From: Nocardia sp.
GTDB taxonomy: Bacteria > Actinomycetota > Actinomycetes > Mycobacteriales > Mycobacteriaceae
DNA length: 64,000 nt
Direction: 5' to 3'
Assembly: GCF_025465275.1 (NCBI RefSeq)
Contig: NZ_JAODNK010000012.1
Span: 18,850-82,849, forward strand
The notes under the pieces: generated by a model
Seen by the model: only the letters and a program-made list of their open reading frames with translations
The model's database searches: none
Told to the model about the DNA's origin: nothing
Made by a program: the position numbers and the translations under genes
Shown: positions 49,430-56,914 of the stretch, one piece after another
How the letters are laid out: the number at the start of each line of letters is the position of its first letter
How positions within the stretch are numbered: the stretch's first letter is position 1

Positions 49430-49903
49430 TTACAGGTTGCAGGAGAGTCCCGCGTAGTAGGCCACCGAGCACTCGGATTCACGAGTCAGCTTCCAGGTGC
49501 CGTCGATCTCGCGCCAGCCCATCTCGATATCGGGGAAGGTGCCGTAGCCGTCGACGCTCACCTGCAGATTGGCGGTGGTGGTGTCGCCGTTGCTGTTCAC
49601 CGGTCCGGCGAGCTGCCAGCGCAGGCTCGGGACGGTGTTGATGACCCCGCCGACCTGATCGAGCAGCGGCAGACCGGCCTCGCCCGCTTCGAGTTCGTTG
49701 GCGCGCGCGCCACGGTCGGCGCCGGTGTTCAGCACCAGCCGCAGCTTCGACTGCAGATCGCCGAGGCCGGGCTGCGCGGTGCGCATGGGCGAGACCAGCG
49801 GGGCGGCCTGGGCCGGTGCGACGGCTGCCACGTTGAACCCGCCGATAAGGGCGGTGGCAGCGAAAACCGCTGCTCCCAGCTTCTTTCGGGTGGTGTTGAG
49901 CAT
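49430..49903 (-). CDS. Secreted low-molecular-weight antigen, MTB12-like
   Basis: About 157 residues: signal peptide MLNTTRKKLGAAVFAATALI ending near AQA|AP (about residue 34). The mature domain resembles the mycobacterial MTB12/CFP-2 C-terminal domain: LRLVLNTGADRGARANELEAG, VPSLRWQLAGPVNSNGDTTTANLQVSV and WREIDGTWKLTRESECSVA. Two Cys at the C-terminus (ESECSVAYYAGLSC) could form a disulfide. ATG 49903 is preferred over an upstream ATG at 49939. An iron box lies between it and the divergent N-monooxygenase gene, so it may be iron-repressed. Its role in iron uptake is only inferred. Confidence 0.75.
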   Translation of the reverse strand: MLNTTRKKLGAAVFAATALIGGFNVAAVAPAQAAPLVSPMRTAQPGLGDLQSKLRLVLNTGADRGARANELEAGEAGLPLLDQVGGVINTVPSLRWQLAGPVNSNGDTTTANLQVSVDGYGTFPDIEMGWREIDGTWKLTRESECSVAYYAGLSCNL

Positions 49904-49966
49904 GTGTTCATCCAATCGTTCACATCGGTGAGCCGCCATCGGCGCTCTGGCGGTTACTCAGCAATA

Positions 49967-49985
49967 TAAGGTAAGCCTATGCAAA
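49967..49985 (+). promoter_or_regulatory. Iron box 2, between the MTB12-like gene and the N-monooxygenase gene
   Basis: TAAGGTAAGCCTATGCAAA matches the 19-bp consensus at about 14 positions. It lies 64 bp before the antigen start and 55 bp before the N-monooxygenase GTG, so it may control both directions. Confidence 0.65.
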
Positions 49986-50039
49986 CATGGGAGGCCACCT
50001 GGCGGCTGTGACGCGATCGCCAGTCGTTCGTCGAGGAAA

Positions 50040-51359
50040 GTGAGTGAACCGGTGCAGACTCTTCTGGTCGTCGGCGCGGGGCCGAAAGCCCTTGCGGTAG
50101 CCGCCAAAGCGCATGTCCTGCGGAAACTGGGCCTGCCCGCACCGCGGGTGGTGGTCGTCGAGCCGCATGCGGTGGGCGGAAACTGGCTGCCCAGCGGCGG
50201 CTGGACCGACGGCAGGCACCGGCTCGGCACCAGCCCCGAGAAGGATGTGGGTTTCCCATACCACTCGACCTGGGCGCGCGGCCGAAATCGTGAGATCAAC
50301 GAGGCCATGCACGCTTTCAGCTGGACCGCCTTCCTGGTGGATCGAGGCGGCTACGCGGAGTGGATCGATCGCGGCCGTCCCAGCCCGCACCACCATGTCT
50401 GGGCTGAATACCTGCAGTGGGTCGGGCATCGGATCGATCTGGAAGTGGTGTCCGGAAGGGTGAATTCGATCTCACCCGCGGCCGACGGCTGGCTGGTGTC
50501 GGTGCTCGGCGAGGACGGGGTGCTCACCCAGCTGGATGCGGACGAACTCATGATCACCGGTCCGGGCCGCAGTACCCGCGCGCTCGCCGACCATCCGAAA
50601 GTGCTGAGCATCTCCGATTTCTGGGAACTCGCGGGCAAGCGCGCGCTGCCGGTGTCCTCGCGGGTGGCGGTGATCGGTGGTGGTGAGACCGCGGGTTCGG
50701 CGCTGGACGAGCTGGTCTGCCACGACATGCTGACCGTCTCGGTGATCTCGCCGATGGCCACGCTCTACACCCGTGGTGAAAGCTATTTCGAGAATTCGCT
50801 CTACAGCGATCCGGGCAAGTGGGCCGGCCTGAATCTGGAGCAGCGCCGGGATGTCATCCGCCGCACCGATCGTGGGGTGTTCTCGGTGCGGGTACAGGAG
50901 AGTCTGCTCGGCGACAACCGGATCCATCATCTGCAGGGCCGCGTGATGCGGGTGACCGATCGGAACGAAGGTGTCGAACTGACGCTGCGCAATCCGTTGC
51001 GCGCGGATCAGGTGCACGCCTTCGATCTGGTGGTGGATGCGACCGGCGGACAGCCGCTGTGGTTCCTGGAGCTGTTCGACGCCGATGCCGCGGATCTGCT
51101 CGAGCTGTCGGTGGGCGGACCGCTCACGCACGCCCGGATCGAGGCGGCGATCGGCTACGACCTGGCGGTATCGAATCTGGAGTCCAAGCTCTACCTGCCG
51201 AATCTGGCCGCGCTGACGCAGGGTCCGGGCTTCCCGAATCTCAGCTGCCTGGGCGAACTTTCGGATCGGGTGCTGCGGCCCGCGGTCGGCGGCGCGGAAG
51301 CGGCCGCGCGTGCGGTCGTGTCCGGGGGCGGAACCCCTCCGCAGCTATTAGTAGGCTAG
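50040..51359 (+). CDS. L-lysine/L-ornithine N-monooxygenase (MbtG/NbtG-like siderophore hydroxylase)
   Basis: A 439-residue flavoprotein: LLVVGAGPKALAVAAKAHVL is the FAD site (GAGPKA at 12), VVEPHAVGGNWLP follows, and VAVIGGGETAGSAL (about 216) is the NADPH site. The substrate region GTSPEKDVGFPYHS and the C-terminal LYLPNLAALTQGPGFPNLS are typical of the MbtG branch. The enzyme makes the N-hydroxy amino acid whose acylated form gives a hydroxamate iron ligand. Ornithine or lysine cannot be distinguished. Start GTG 50040 with GAGGAAAG just before it. Next gene is a formyltransferase, which suggests N-formylation of the product. Confidence 0.88.
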   Translation: MSEPVQTLLVVGAGPKALAVAAKAHVLRKLGLPAPRVVVVEPHAVGGNWLPSGGWTDGRHRLGTSPEKDVGFPYHSTWARGRNREINEAMHAFSWTAFLVDRGGYAEWIDRGRPSPHHHVWAEYLQWVGHRIDLEVVSGRVNSISPAADGWLVSVLGEDGVLTQLDADELMITGPGRSTRALADHPKVLSISDFWELAGKRALPVSSRVAVIGGGETAGSALDELVCHDMLTVSVISPMATLYTRGESYFENSLYSDPGKWAGLNLEQRRDVIRRTDRGVFSVRVQESLLGDNRIHHLQGRVMRVTDRNEGVELTLRNPLRADQVHAFDLVVDATGGQPLWFLELFDADAADLLELSVGGPLTHARIEAAIGYDLAVSNLESKLYLPNLAALTQGPGFPNLSCLGELSDRVLRPAVGGAEAAARAVVSGGGTPPQLLVG

Positions 51360-51369
51360 GCTAGCCTTA
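51351..51369 (+). promoter_or_regulatory. Iron box 3, before the formyltransferase/NRPS operon
   Basis: GTAGGCTAGGCTAGCCTTA matches the consensus at about 15 of 19 positions and sits in a longer imperfect palindrome from about 51346 to 51375 (TATTAGTA ... TACTAATA). It overlaps the stop codon of the N-monooxygenase gene and is 25 bp from the next start, so the downstream operon has its own iron-controlled promoter. Confidence 0.75.
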
Positions 51370-51393
51370 CTAATAGGAGATGAGGTTCGGTTC

Positions 51394-52335
51394 ATGCGTA
51401 TCGTGTCGTTCGGCTTCCAGACGTGGGGCCGCAAAACCCTTCAGGCCCTGATCGATTCGGAGCACGAGGTGGTGCTGGCGGTCACCCATCCGGCGAGCGA
51501 ATCGTCCTACAAGGCGATCTGGAACGATTCGGTCGAGGAGCTGGCCCGCGAGCACGGCATTCCGGTGCATCTCACCGAGCGCGCCGATGCCGCGACCATA
51601 GATCTGGTCAAGCGCGCCGAACCCGATGTGATCGTGGTGAACAGCTGGTACACCTGGATGCCGTCCGAGCTGTACAGCCTGCCGCCCTACGGCACGCTGA
51701 ACCTGCACGATTCGCTGCTGCCCAAGTTCACCGGATTCTCCCCGGTGCTGTGGGCATTGATCAGCGGCGTCGAGGAATTCGGCCTCACCGTGCACCGGAT
51801 GGACGAGCAGCTCGACACCGGCGACATCCTGGTGCAGCACAAGCTGTCGATCCCCGCGGGCGCGACCGGTACCGAACTGGTGCGGGCCGGATTGGAATTG
51901 ATTCCGGGTGCGGTGAACGACGCGCTCGCCGCGCTGGTCGCAGGCAATCCGCAGTGGAAGGCGCAGAACAAGGCCGAGCGCACCTACTTTCACAAGCGAT
52001 CCGATCGGGACAGCCGCATCGACTGGTCCTCGGACGCGGTAGATCTGGAGCGTTTCGTGCGGGCGCTGTCCGCGCCGTATCCGCGGGCCTTCTCGCACTA
52101 CCGGGGTGAGCGGATCGAGGTGCTCGCCGCGGTGATCTCCGAGGCGAACTACGGCGGCACTACCGGCCGGGTCGTCGTGCAGGAGGGCGGCGGCGTGGTG
52201 GTGTGCGGTCCGAATGCCTTGCGCGGCAACAATCGTGGCCTGGTGATCACCCGGGTGCGCACCGCCGACGGCGTCGAGCGCGACGGCGGCGAATTCTTCG
52301 TGCGCGGCGGCTATCTCACTGACGCTCCCGAATGA
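51394..52335 (+). CDS. Formyltransferase for N-hydroxy amino acid (FxbA/Fmt family)
   Basis: A 313-residue formyl-tetrahydrofolate-dependent transferase. The catalytic triad is in place: Asn103 and His105 in NLHDSLLPKFTG, and Asp141 in LDTGDIL; the His-to-Asp distance of 36 equals that in methionyl-tRNA formyltransferase. The C-terminal OB-like domain is present (EVLAAVISEA ... ). In exochelin and related siderophores, FxbA-type enzymes formylate hydroxy-ornithine. Position between the N-monooxygenase and NRPS genes supports this role. Its stop overlaps the NRPS start (ATGA). Confidence 0.88.
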   Translation: MRIVSFGFQTWGRKTLQALIDSEHEVVLAVTHPASESSYKAIWNDSVEELAREHGIPVHLTERADAATIDLVKRAEPDVIVVNSWYTWMPSELYSLPPYGTLNLHDSLLPKFTGFSPVLWALISGVEEFGLTVHRMDEQLDTGDILVQHKLSIPAGATGTELVRAGLELIPGAVNDALAALVAGNPQWKAQNKAERTYFHKRSDRDSRIDWSSDAVDLERFVRALSAPYPRAFSHYRGERIEVLAAVISEANYGGTTGRVVVQEGGGVVVCGPNALRGNNRGLVITRVRTADGVERDGGEFFVRGGYLTDAPE

Positions 52336-55300
52336 GACCCAGCGTCGTGTCGACCATGGCCGATGAGACCGCGGAGCATGTGCGCCGCTCCTTGGCTCCG
52401 GGCCAGCGTCGCGCCTGGTTCCTGCAGCATCGCGCACCGGCGGACGCCGGCCTCAATGTCGGTATCACCTATCGGCTGACCGGAGCCCTGGACGCCGGTC
52501 TGCTGCGGGCCGCGGTCGGCGAGGTGGTCGCGCGCCACGAGATCCTGCGCACCGTCTACGGCGCCGCCGCCGACGGCGAGCCCTTCCAAGCCGCCCTCGC
52601 CGACCCCGAAATCGCCTGGCAGGAAGCCGATCTCGCGGACCTGCCGTCCCCGAGCCGCGCCCGCCGCGCCGAGGTCCTGCTCCGCCGCGTACTCGGCGAA
52701 CCCTTCGACCCGTCCGCCGCGCCCCCGATCCGCTTCGCGCTGATCCGCACGGGTCCTGACGAATTCGCCTTCGTCCTGGTAGCACATGCGCTCTGCTGGG
52801 ACGACGAATCCTGGGAGATCTTCTCCCGCGAACTGACCCACGCCTACAACGGCATACTCCCCACCGGCCCCGCGACCCAGTACGCAGATCTGACTGTCGG
52901 CCACATCGATTCGCGCCCACCGCACCCGGCCACCACCCTGCCGAGTGCAGCGGAGGTAAGTTCCGCCGAACCAAGTGCTGCGAGCGCGAGCGCTGCCTCA
53001 TCGAGTGCCGCGGGCGTGAGCCCTGTACCGCCGAGTGCCGCGGGCGTGAGCCCTGTACCGCCGAGTGCTGTGGGCGTGAGCCCTGTACTGCCGAGTGCTG
53101 TGGGCGTGAGCCCTGTACTGCCGAGTGCTGTGGGCGTGAGCCCTGTACCGCCGAGTGCCGTGGGCGTGAGCCCTGTACCGCCGAGTGCTGTGGGCGTGAG
53201 CCCTGTACTGCCGAGTGCTGGGGAGGTGAGCGCTGCGGGCACGAGTGGCTCTGGGCCGGATGCCGGATACCTCGGCGTCGCGGACTCCGGGTCCGAGGGC
53301 TCGGACGCCGCGGGGATCGATTACTGGCGGGCGGAGCTTTCGCCGCTGCCGGAGCCGCTGGATCTGCCGAGTGGTAGTGCACCGGCGCCCAGATCCGCGG
53401 CTGCGCGGCGGTCGGTGCGGGAACTGCCTGGTGAATTGCTTTCCAGTGTTGATGATTTCGCACAGCAGTCGGGGACGACAGCGTTGCCCGTGCTGCTGGC
53501 CGCGTTCGATGTGCTGGTGCGCCGCTATACCGGTGCGGCGGATTTCCTGGTGTCGGTGCCGGTCACCACCCGTGACCAGCACTCGGCGGCGGACAGTCCG
53601 ACCGCGCCCATCGGTTACTTCGGCAATACCGTGCTCTTGCGCGCCGAGGTTGACGATCATCTGTCATTCGCGGATCTTGTTGCCGTCGTGCGGGGTTCGT
53701 GGGAGCGGGCGCATCGGCATCGTGCGGTCGGCATCGACGAGGTGGTGCGGGTGGTCAATCCCGATCGCACGGCGGACCGGGACGGACTGGATCAGCTGGT
53801 GCGGCTGGGTTTCGGGGTGCGCACCGCCGCCGCCGGGCCCGCGCTGGACGGCGTCGTCGCGGCGCGACTGGATCTGGGCAGCCCGGTGCCACGAGTGCCC
53901 TTGCGGCTCACCGTGGTTCGGGACGGTGCGGGTGCGTACCTGGAGGCCGAGTATCCGTCCGGCCGGTTCACGCCCGAGCTCATCGAGCAGCTGCTCACCC
54001 ACTATCTGCGACTGCTCGCCGAGGCGACGGCCGCCCCCGGGCGACTGATCGGCGAGCTCGATCTGCTGGGCCCGGCTGAACAGGCTCGGCTGCTGGAACT
54101 TTCCCGTGGTGAGCAGACTCCGGTCGTGCCGACCACTGTCGTCGCACTGTTCGAGGAGCGCGCGCAGCTGCACGCGACCGCGCTCGCGCTGGTCGCTCCC
54201 GGTGACACCGAGACCGTGCAGCTCACCTACCGCGAGCTGAACCGGCGCGCGAATCGCCTGGCGCACTGGCTGATCGGCCAGGGTGTTGGCGCCGAGGATC
54301 TGGTGGCGCTGCGACTGTCGAATTCGGTGGAGTTTGTGGTGGCGGTGCTCGCGGTGCTCAAGTCCGGCGCGGCCTATCTGCCGATCGATCCGGCGTATCC
54401 GGACGAGCGCATCGATTACCTGATCGCCGATTCCCTCCCGAGCATGATCCTGGGCCGGGTCGAATTGGATGCCGCCGAAGAGGTCGCCTCCGGTGCCGCC
54501 GAACATGATCCGTCCGATGCCGATCGGGTGCGCCCGCTGCGCCCGGGCAATCTGGCCTATGTCATCTACACCTCCGGTTCGACCGGTCACCCCAAGGGTG
54601 TTCCGGTCTCGCACGAGGCGATCGCCGATCATCTGGTCGGCTTCCGCGCCCAATGGGGGATGACCGCCGAGGACCGCCTCCTGCAATCGTCGTCGGTGAG
54701 CTTCGACGCATCGCTGCTGGACGTCTTCGTGACCCTGACTCTCGGTGCGCGCCTGATCATTCCGCGTCCGGGTGGTTTCTCCGATCTCGCCTATATCGCG
54801 GATCTGGTGACCCGCTTCCATGTCACGGTGCTGCACATGGTGCCGTCACTGCTGCGCACCTTCCTGTCGTTGCCGCAGGTGAGTGCTTGGCGCTCACTGC
54901 GTTTTGTCCCGGTGGGCGGTGAGGCGCTGCCCGGCGAGATCGCCGATCGTCTCACCGGCGTGCTGGATGCCGAACTGCGTAATCACTACGGCCCGACCGA
55001 AGCGGTGGTCAGCGCCACGCATATGCCGGTGGAAGGCCCGCAGGGCAATCGGATCGTGCCGATCGGCCGTCCGAACCGCAATGTGGATCTCTACCTGCTG
55101 GATGAGCGGCTGCGCCTGGTGCCGCCCGGTGTGGTCGGCGAAATCTATCTCGGCGGTGCGCAATTGGCGCGCGGCTATTTGGATCGCGGTGCGGCCACGG
55201 CGGAGCGATTCATCGCCGATCCGTTCCGCATCGCCGACCTGCGCACCGCGGGCGCACGGCTCTACCGCACCGGCGATCTGGCCCGCCGCAATCTGGAGGG

Positions 55301-55919
55301 CGAGGTCGAATTCATCGGCCGCGCCGACGAGCAGGTGAAGGTGCGCGGTTACCGCATCGAACTGGGTGAGGTGCAGGCCGCGCTCATCGGTGATCCGGAG
55401 ATCCGCGACTGCGTGGTGACGGTGATCGGTGATGCCGCGACCGGCCCCATGCTCGCCGCCTACCTGGTGCCGGAATCGGGTGCGCCGGACGTGATTCGGG
55501 TGCGGGCGCGCGCGGCGACCATGCTGCCGGAGTACATGGTGCCCACGGCGTACGCCGTGATCGACGCGATTCCGCTGACCGAGCACGGCAAGCTGGCGCG
55601 CCGCGCCCTGCCCGAGCCGCTGTGCGTGACCGCGCGCCCGTATCGGGAGCCGGTGACCGCCGCCGAGATCCGGCTGGCGGCGCTGTTCGGGCAACTGTTC
55701 GACCGCGCCCGTATCGGCGCTGATGATTCGTTCTTCGAGCTCGGCGGGCATTCGCTGCTGGCCAATCAGCTGGTGGCGCGCATTCGCGCCGAGTTCGGTT
55801 TCGAGATCGATGTGCGGGCGGTGTTCGACACCCCGGCGGTGAGCGGGCTGGCCGCGGTACTGGAGGCGACCGCTGTTTCGGTCGCCGTGGTGGCCACCCG
55901 AGATGAGGAGTACAGGTAG
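52332..55919 (+). CDS. Siderophore NRPS, C(degenerate)-A-T module with an in-frame minisatellite
   Basis: A 1195-residue single module. A C domain (about 15-575) is interrupted at 204-303 by ten decapeptide repeats (type PSAVGVSPVL). Its active-site motif reads HALCWDDES (His152, then Ala153 where the catalytic second His should be). The A domain (about 590-1085) has YTSGSTGHPKG (746) and YGPTEAVV. The T domain has LGGHSLLANQ (Ser1141). With the His lost, the C domain may be structural or only a docking/initiation relic. The pocket residues read D-A-L-H-(P)-G-H-V-S; no substrate is assigned. GTGA-type overlap with the binding-protein gene downstream. Confidence 0.85.
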   Translation: MRPSVVSTMADETAEHVRRSLAPGQRRAWFLQHRAPADAGLNVGITYRLTGALDAGLLRAAVGEVVARHEILRTVYGAAADGEPFQAALADPEIAWQEADLADLPSPSRARRAEVLLRRVLGEPFDPSAAPPIRFALIRTGPDEFAFVLVAHALCWDDESWEIFSRELTHAYNGILPTGPATQYADLTVGHIDSRPPHPATTLPSAAEVSSAEPSAASASAASSSAAGVSPVPPSAAGVSPVPPSAVGVSPVLPSAVGVSPVLPSAVGVSPVPPSAVGVSPVPPSAVGVSPVLPSAGEVSAAGTSGSGPDAGYLGVADSGSEGSDAAGIDYWRAELSPLPEPLDLPSGSAPAPRSAAARRSVRELPGELLSSVDDFAQQSGTTALPVLLAAFDVLVRRYTGAADFLVSVPVTTRDQHSAADSPTAPIGYFGNTVLLRAEVDDHLSFADLVAVVRGSWERAHRHRAVGIDEVVRVVNPDRTADRDGLDQLVRLGFGVRTAAAGPALDGVVAARLDLGSPVPRVPLRLTVVRDGAGAYLEAEYPSGRFTPELIEQLLTHYLRLLAEATAAPGRLIGELDLLGPAEQARLLELSRGEQTPVVPTTVVALFEERAQLHATALALVAPGDTETVQLTYRELNRRANRLAHWLIGQGVGAEDLVALRLSNSVEFVVAVLAVLKSGAAYLPIDPAYPDERIDYLIADSLPSMILGRVELDAAEEVASGAAEHDPSDADRVRPLRPGNLAYVIYTSGSTGHPKGVPVSHEAIADHLVGFRAQWGMTAEDRLLQSSSVSFDASLLDVFVTLTLGARLIIPRPGGFSDLAYIADLVTRFHVTVLHMVPSLLRTFLSLPQVSAWRSLRFVPVGGEALPGEIADRLTGVLDAELRNHYGPTEAVVSATHMPVEGPQGNRIVPIGRPNRNVDLYLLDERLRLVPPGVVGEIYLGGAQLARGYLDRGAATAERFIADPFRIADLRTAGARLYRTGDLARRNLEGEVEFIGRADEQVKVRGYRIELGEVQAALIGDPEIRDCVVTVIGDAATGPMLAAYLVPESGAPDVIRVRARAATMLPEYMVPTAYAVIDAIPLTEHGKLARRALPEPLCVTARPYREPVTAAEIRLAALFGQLFDRARIGADDSFFELGGHSLLANQLVARIRAEFGFEIDVRAVFDTPAVSGLAAVLEATAVSVAVVATRDEEYR
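52941..53240 (+). repeat. 30-bp minisatellite, ten units, inside an NRPS condensation domain
   Basis: Exactly ten 30-bp units in one register. Seven central units (53001-53210) are nearly identical (ccgagtgctgtgggcgtgag plus ccctgtactg). The first two and the last are diverged. Each encodes a decapeptide such as PSAVGVSPVP. The array lies between the two lobes of the C domain and keeps the frame. Confidence 0.93.
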
Positions 55920-56884
55920 TGAACACGCGAGGATGGCTGCGCCGCAGCGGTTTTGCCTTACTGACGGTGGGACTGGTGGCCGGCACGGCCGCCTGTGGTT
56001 CCAGCGACTCCGGCAGCGATGCCGGTGCGCTGACGATCAAGCACGTCATGGGGGAGACCAAGATCGACGGCACCCCGTCGCGTGTGGTGGTGTTCGGCCC
56101 GCAGTGGCTGGACGCGACGATCGCCCTGGGCGTGACGCCCGTGGGCTATCTGGTGCCGGGGATGACGGCGGCCACGAAGGTGCCGTGGGAGCCGCCGATT
56201 CCGGATTCGGCCAAGCGCATCGATATGACGGGTGACTACCTCGAGCAGATCGCCGCGCTCAACCCGGATCTGATTCTCGCGCCGGCCTTCATGGCCGACC
56301 GGACCATGTACGACAAGCTGTCCAAGCTGGCGCCGACCATCGATTCGCTCTCCTCCGCGCAGATCGATCCGTGGCAGGACCAGGTGACCACGCTGGGCAA
56401 GGTGCTGCGCAAGGAGCCCGAGGCGGCCAAGGTCATCGCCGATGTGGACGGCAAGATCGACGCGGTCGCGGCGAAGCATCCGGGCCTGAAGGGCAAGACC
56501 TTCCTCACCTGCATGCTCACCGGCCCGTCGCAGCTCATGGTGCTGGCCGATCCGAAGGACGGCTCCGCCGCGCTCTTCACCCGCTTGGGGATGACCATGC
56601 CGGAGAAGCTCGTCAAGGAGGCCCCCACCGGCGGCCGCCTGTCGCTGTCGCCGGAACGCCTGAGCGACTTGACCTCCGACCTGCTGGTCTGCGGCGCCAT
56701 GCCCAGTCTGGAGTCGAAGTTCAAGCAGTTGCCGGGTTACGCCGATCTCCCGGCGGTGCGCAGCGGCGGTATCTCCTTCGTCGATGTGGTCGCCATCAAT
56801 GCCATCAATCAGCCGACCGCGCTGTCGGTGCCGTACGTGCTGCAGACGCTGGAGCCGGCGTTCGCGAATATCGCCGGTAGCTAG
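55919..56884 (+). CDS. Siderophore-binding lipoprotein (FecB-type ABC substrate-binding protein)
   Basis: A 321-residue lipoprotein: basic N-terminus, hydrophobic core and lipobox GTAAC with Cys26. The mature domain has the FecB/BtuF layout with a long central helix: SRVVVFGPQWLDATIALGVTPVGYL, YLEQIAALNPDLILA and the C-terminal NQPTALSVPYVLQTLEPAFANI. It should capture the ferric siderophore outside the membrane and hand it to a permease, which is not in this window. Start GTG 55919 overlaps the NRPS stop (TAGTG). It is embedded between NRPS genes, so uptake and synthesis are co-transcribed. Confidence 0.88.
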   Translation: MNTRGWLRRSGFALLTVGLVAGTAACGSSDSGSDAGALTIKHVMGETKIDGTPSRVVVFGPQWLDATIALGVTPVGYLVPGMTAATKVPWEPPIPDSAKRIDMTGDYLEQIAALNPDLILAPAFMADRTMYDKLSKLAPTIDSLSSAQIDPWQDQVTTLGKVLRKEPEAAKVIADVDGKIDAVAAKHPGLKGKTFLTCMLTGPSQLMVLADPKDGSAALFTRLGMTMPEKLVKEAPTGGRLSLSPERLSDLTSDLLVCGAMPSLESKFKQLPGYADLPAVRSGGISFVDVVAINAINQPTALSVPYVLQTLEPAFANIAGS

Positions 56885-56914
56885 ACCACCGGTAGCCAGG
56901 AAGGACCTCACGTC

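Noticed and set aside
52941..53240. CRISPR array reading of the 30-bp repeats
   Set aside because: The units are directly adjacent with no spacers and encode in-frame decapeptides.
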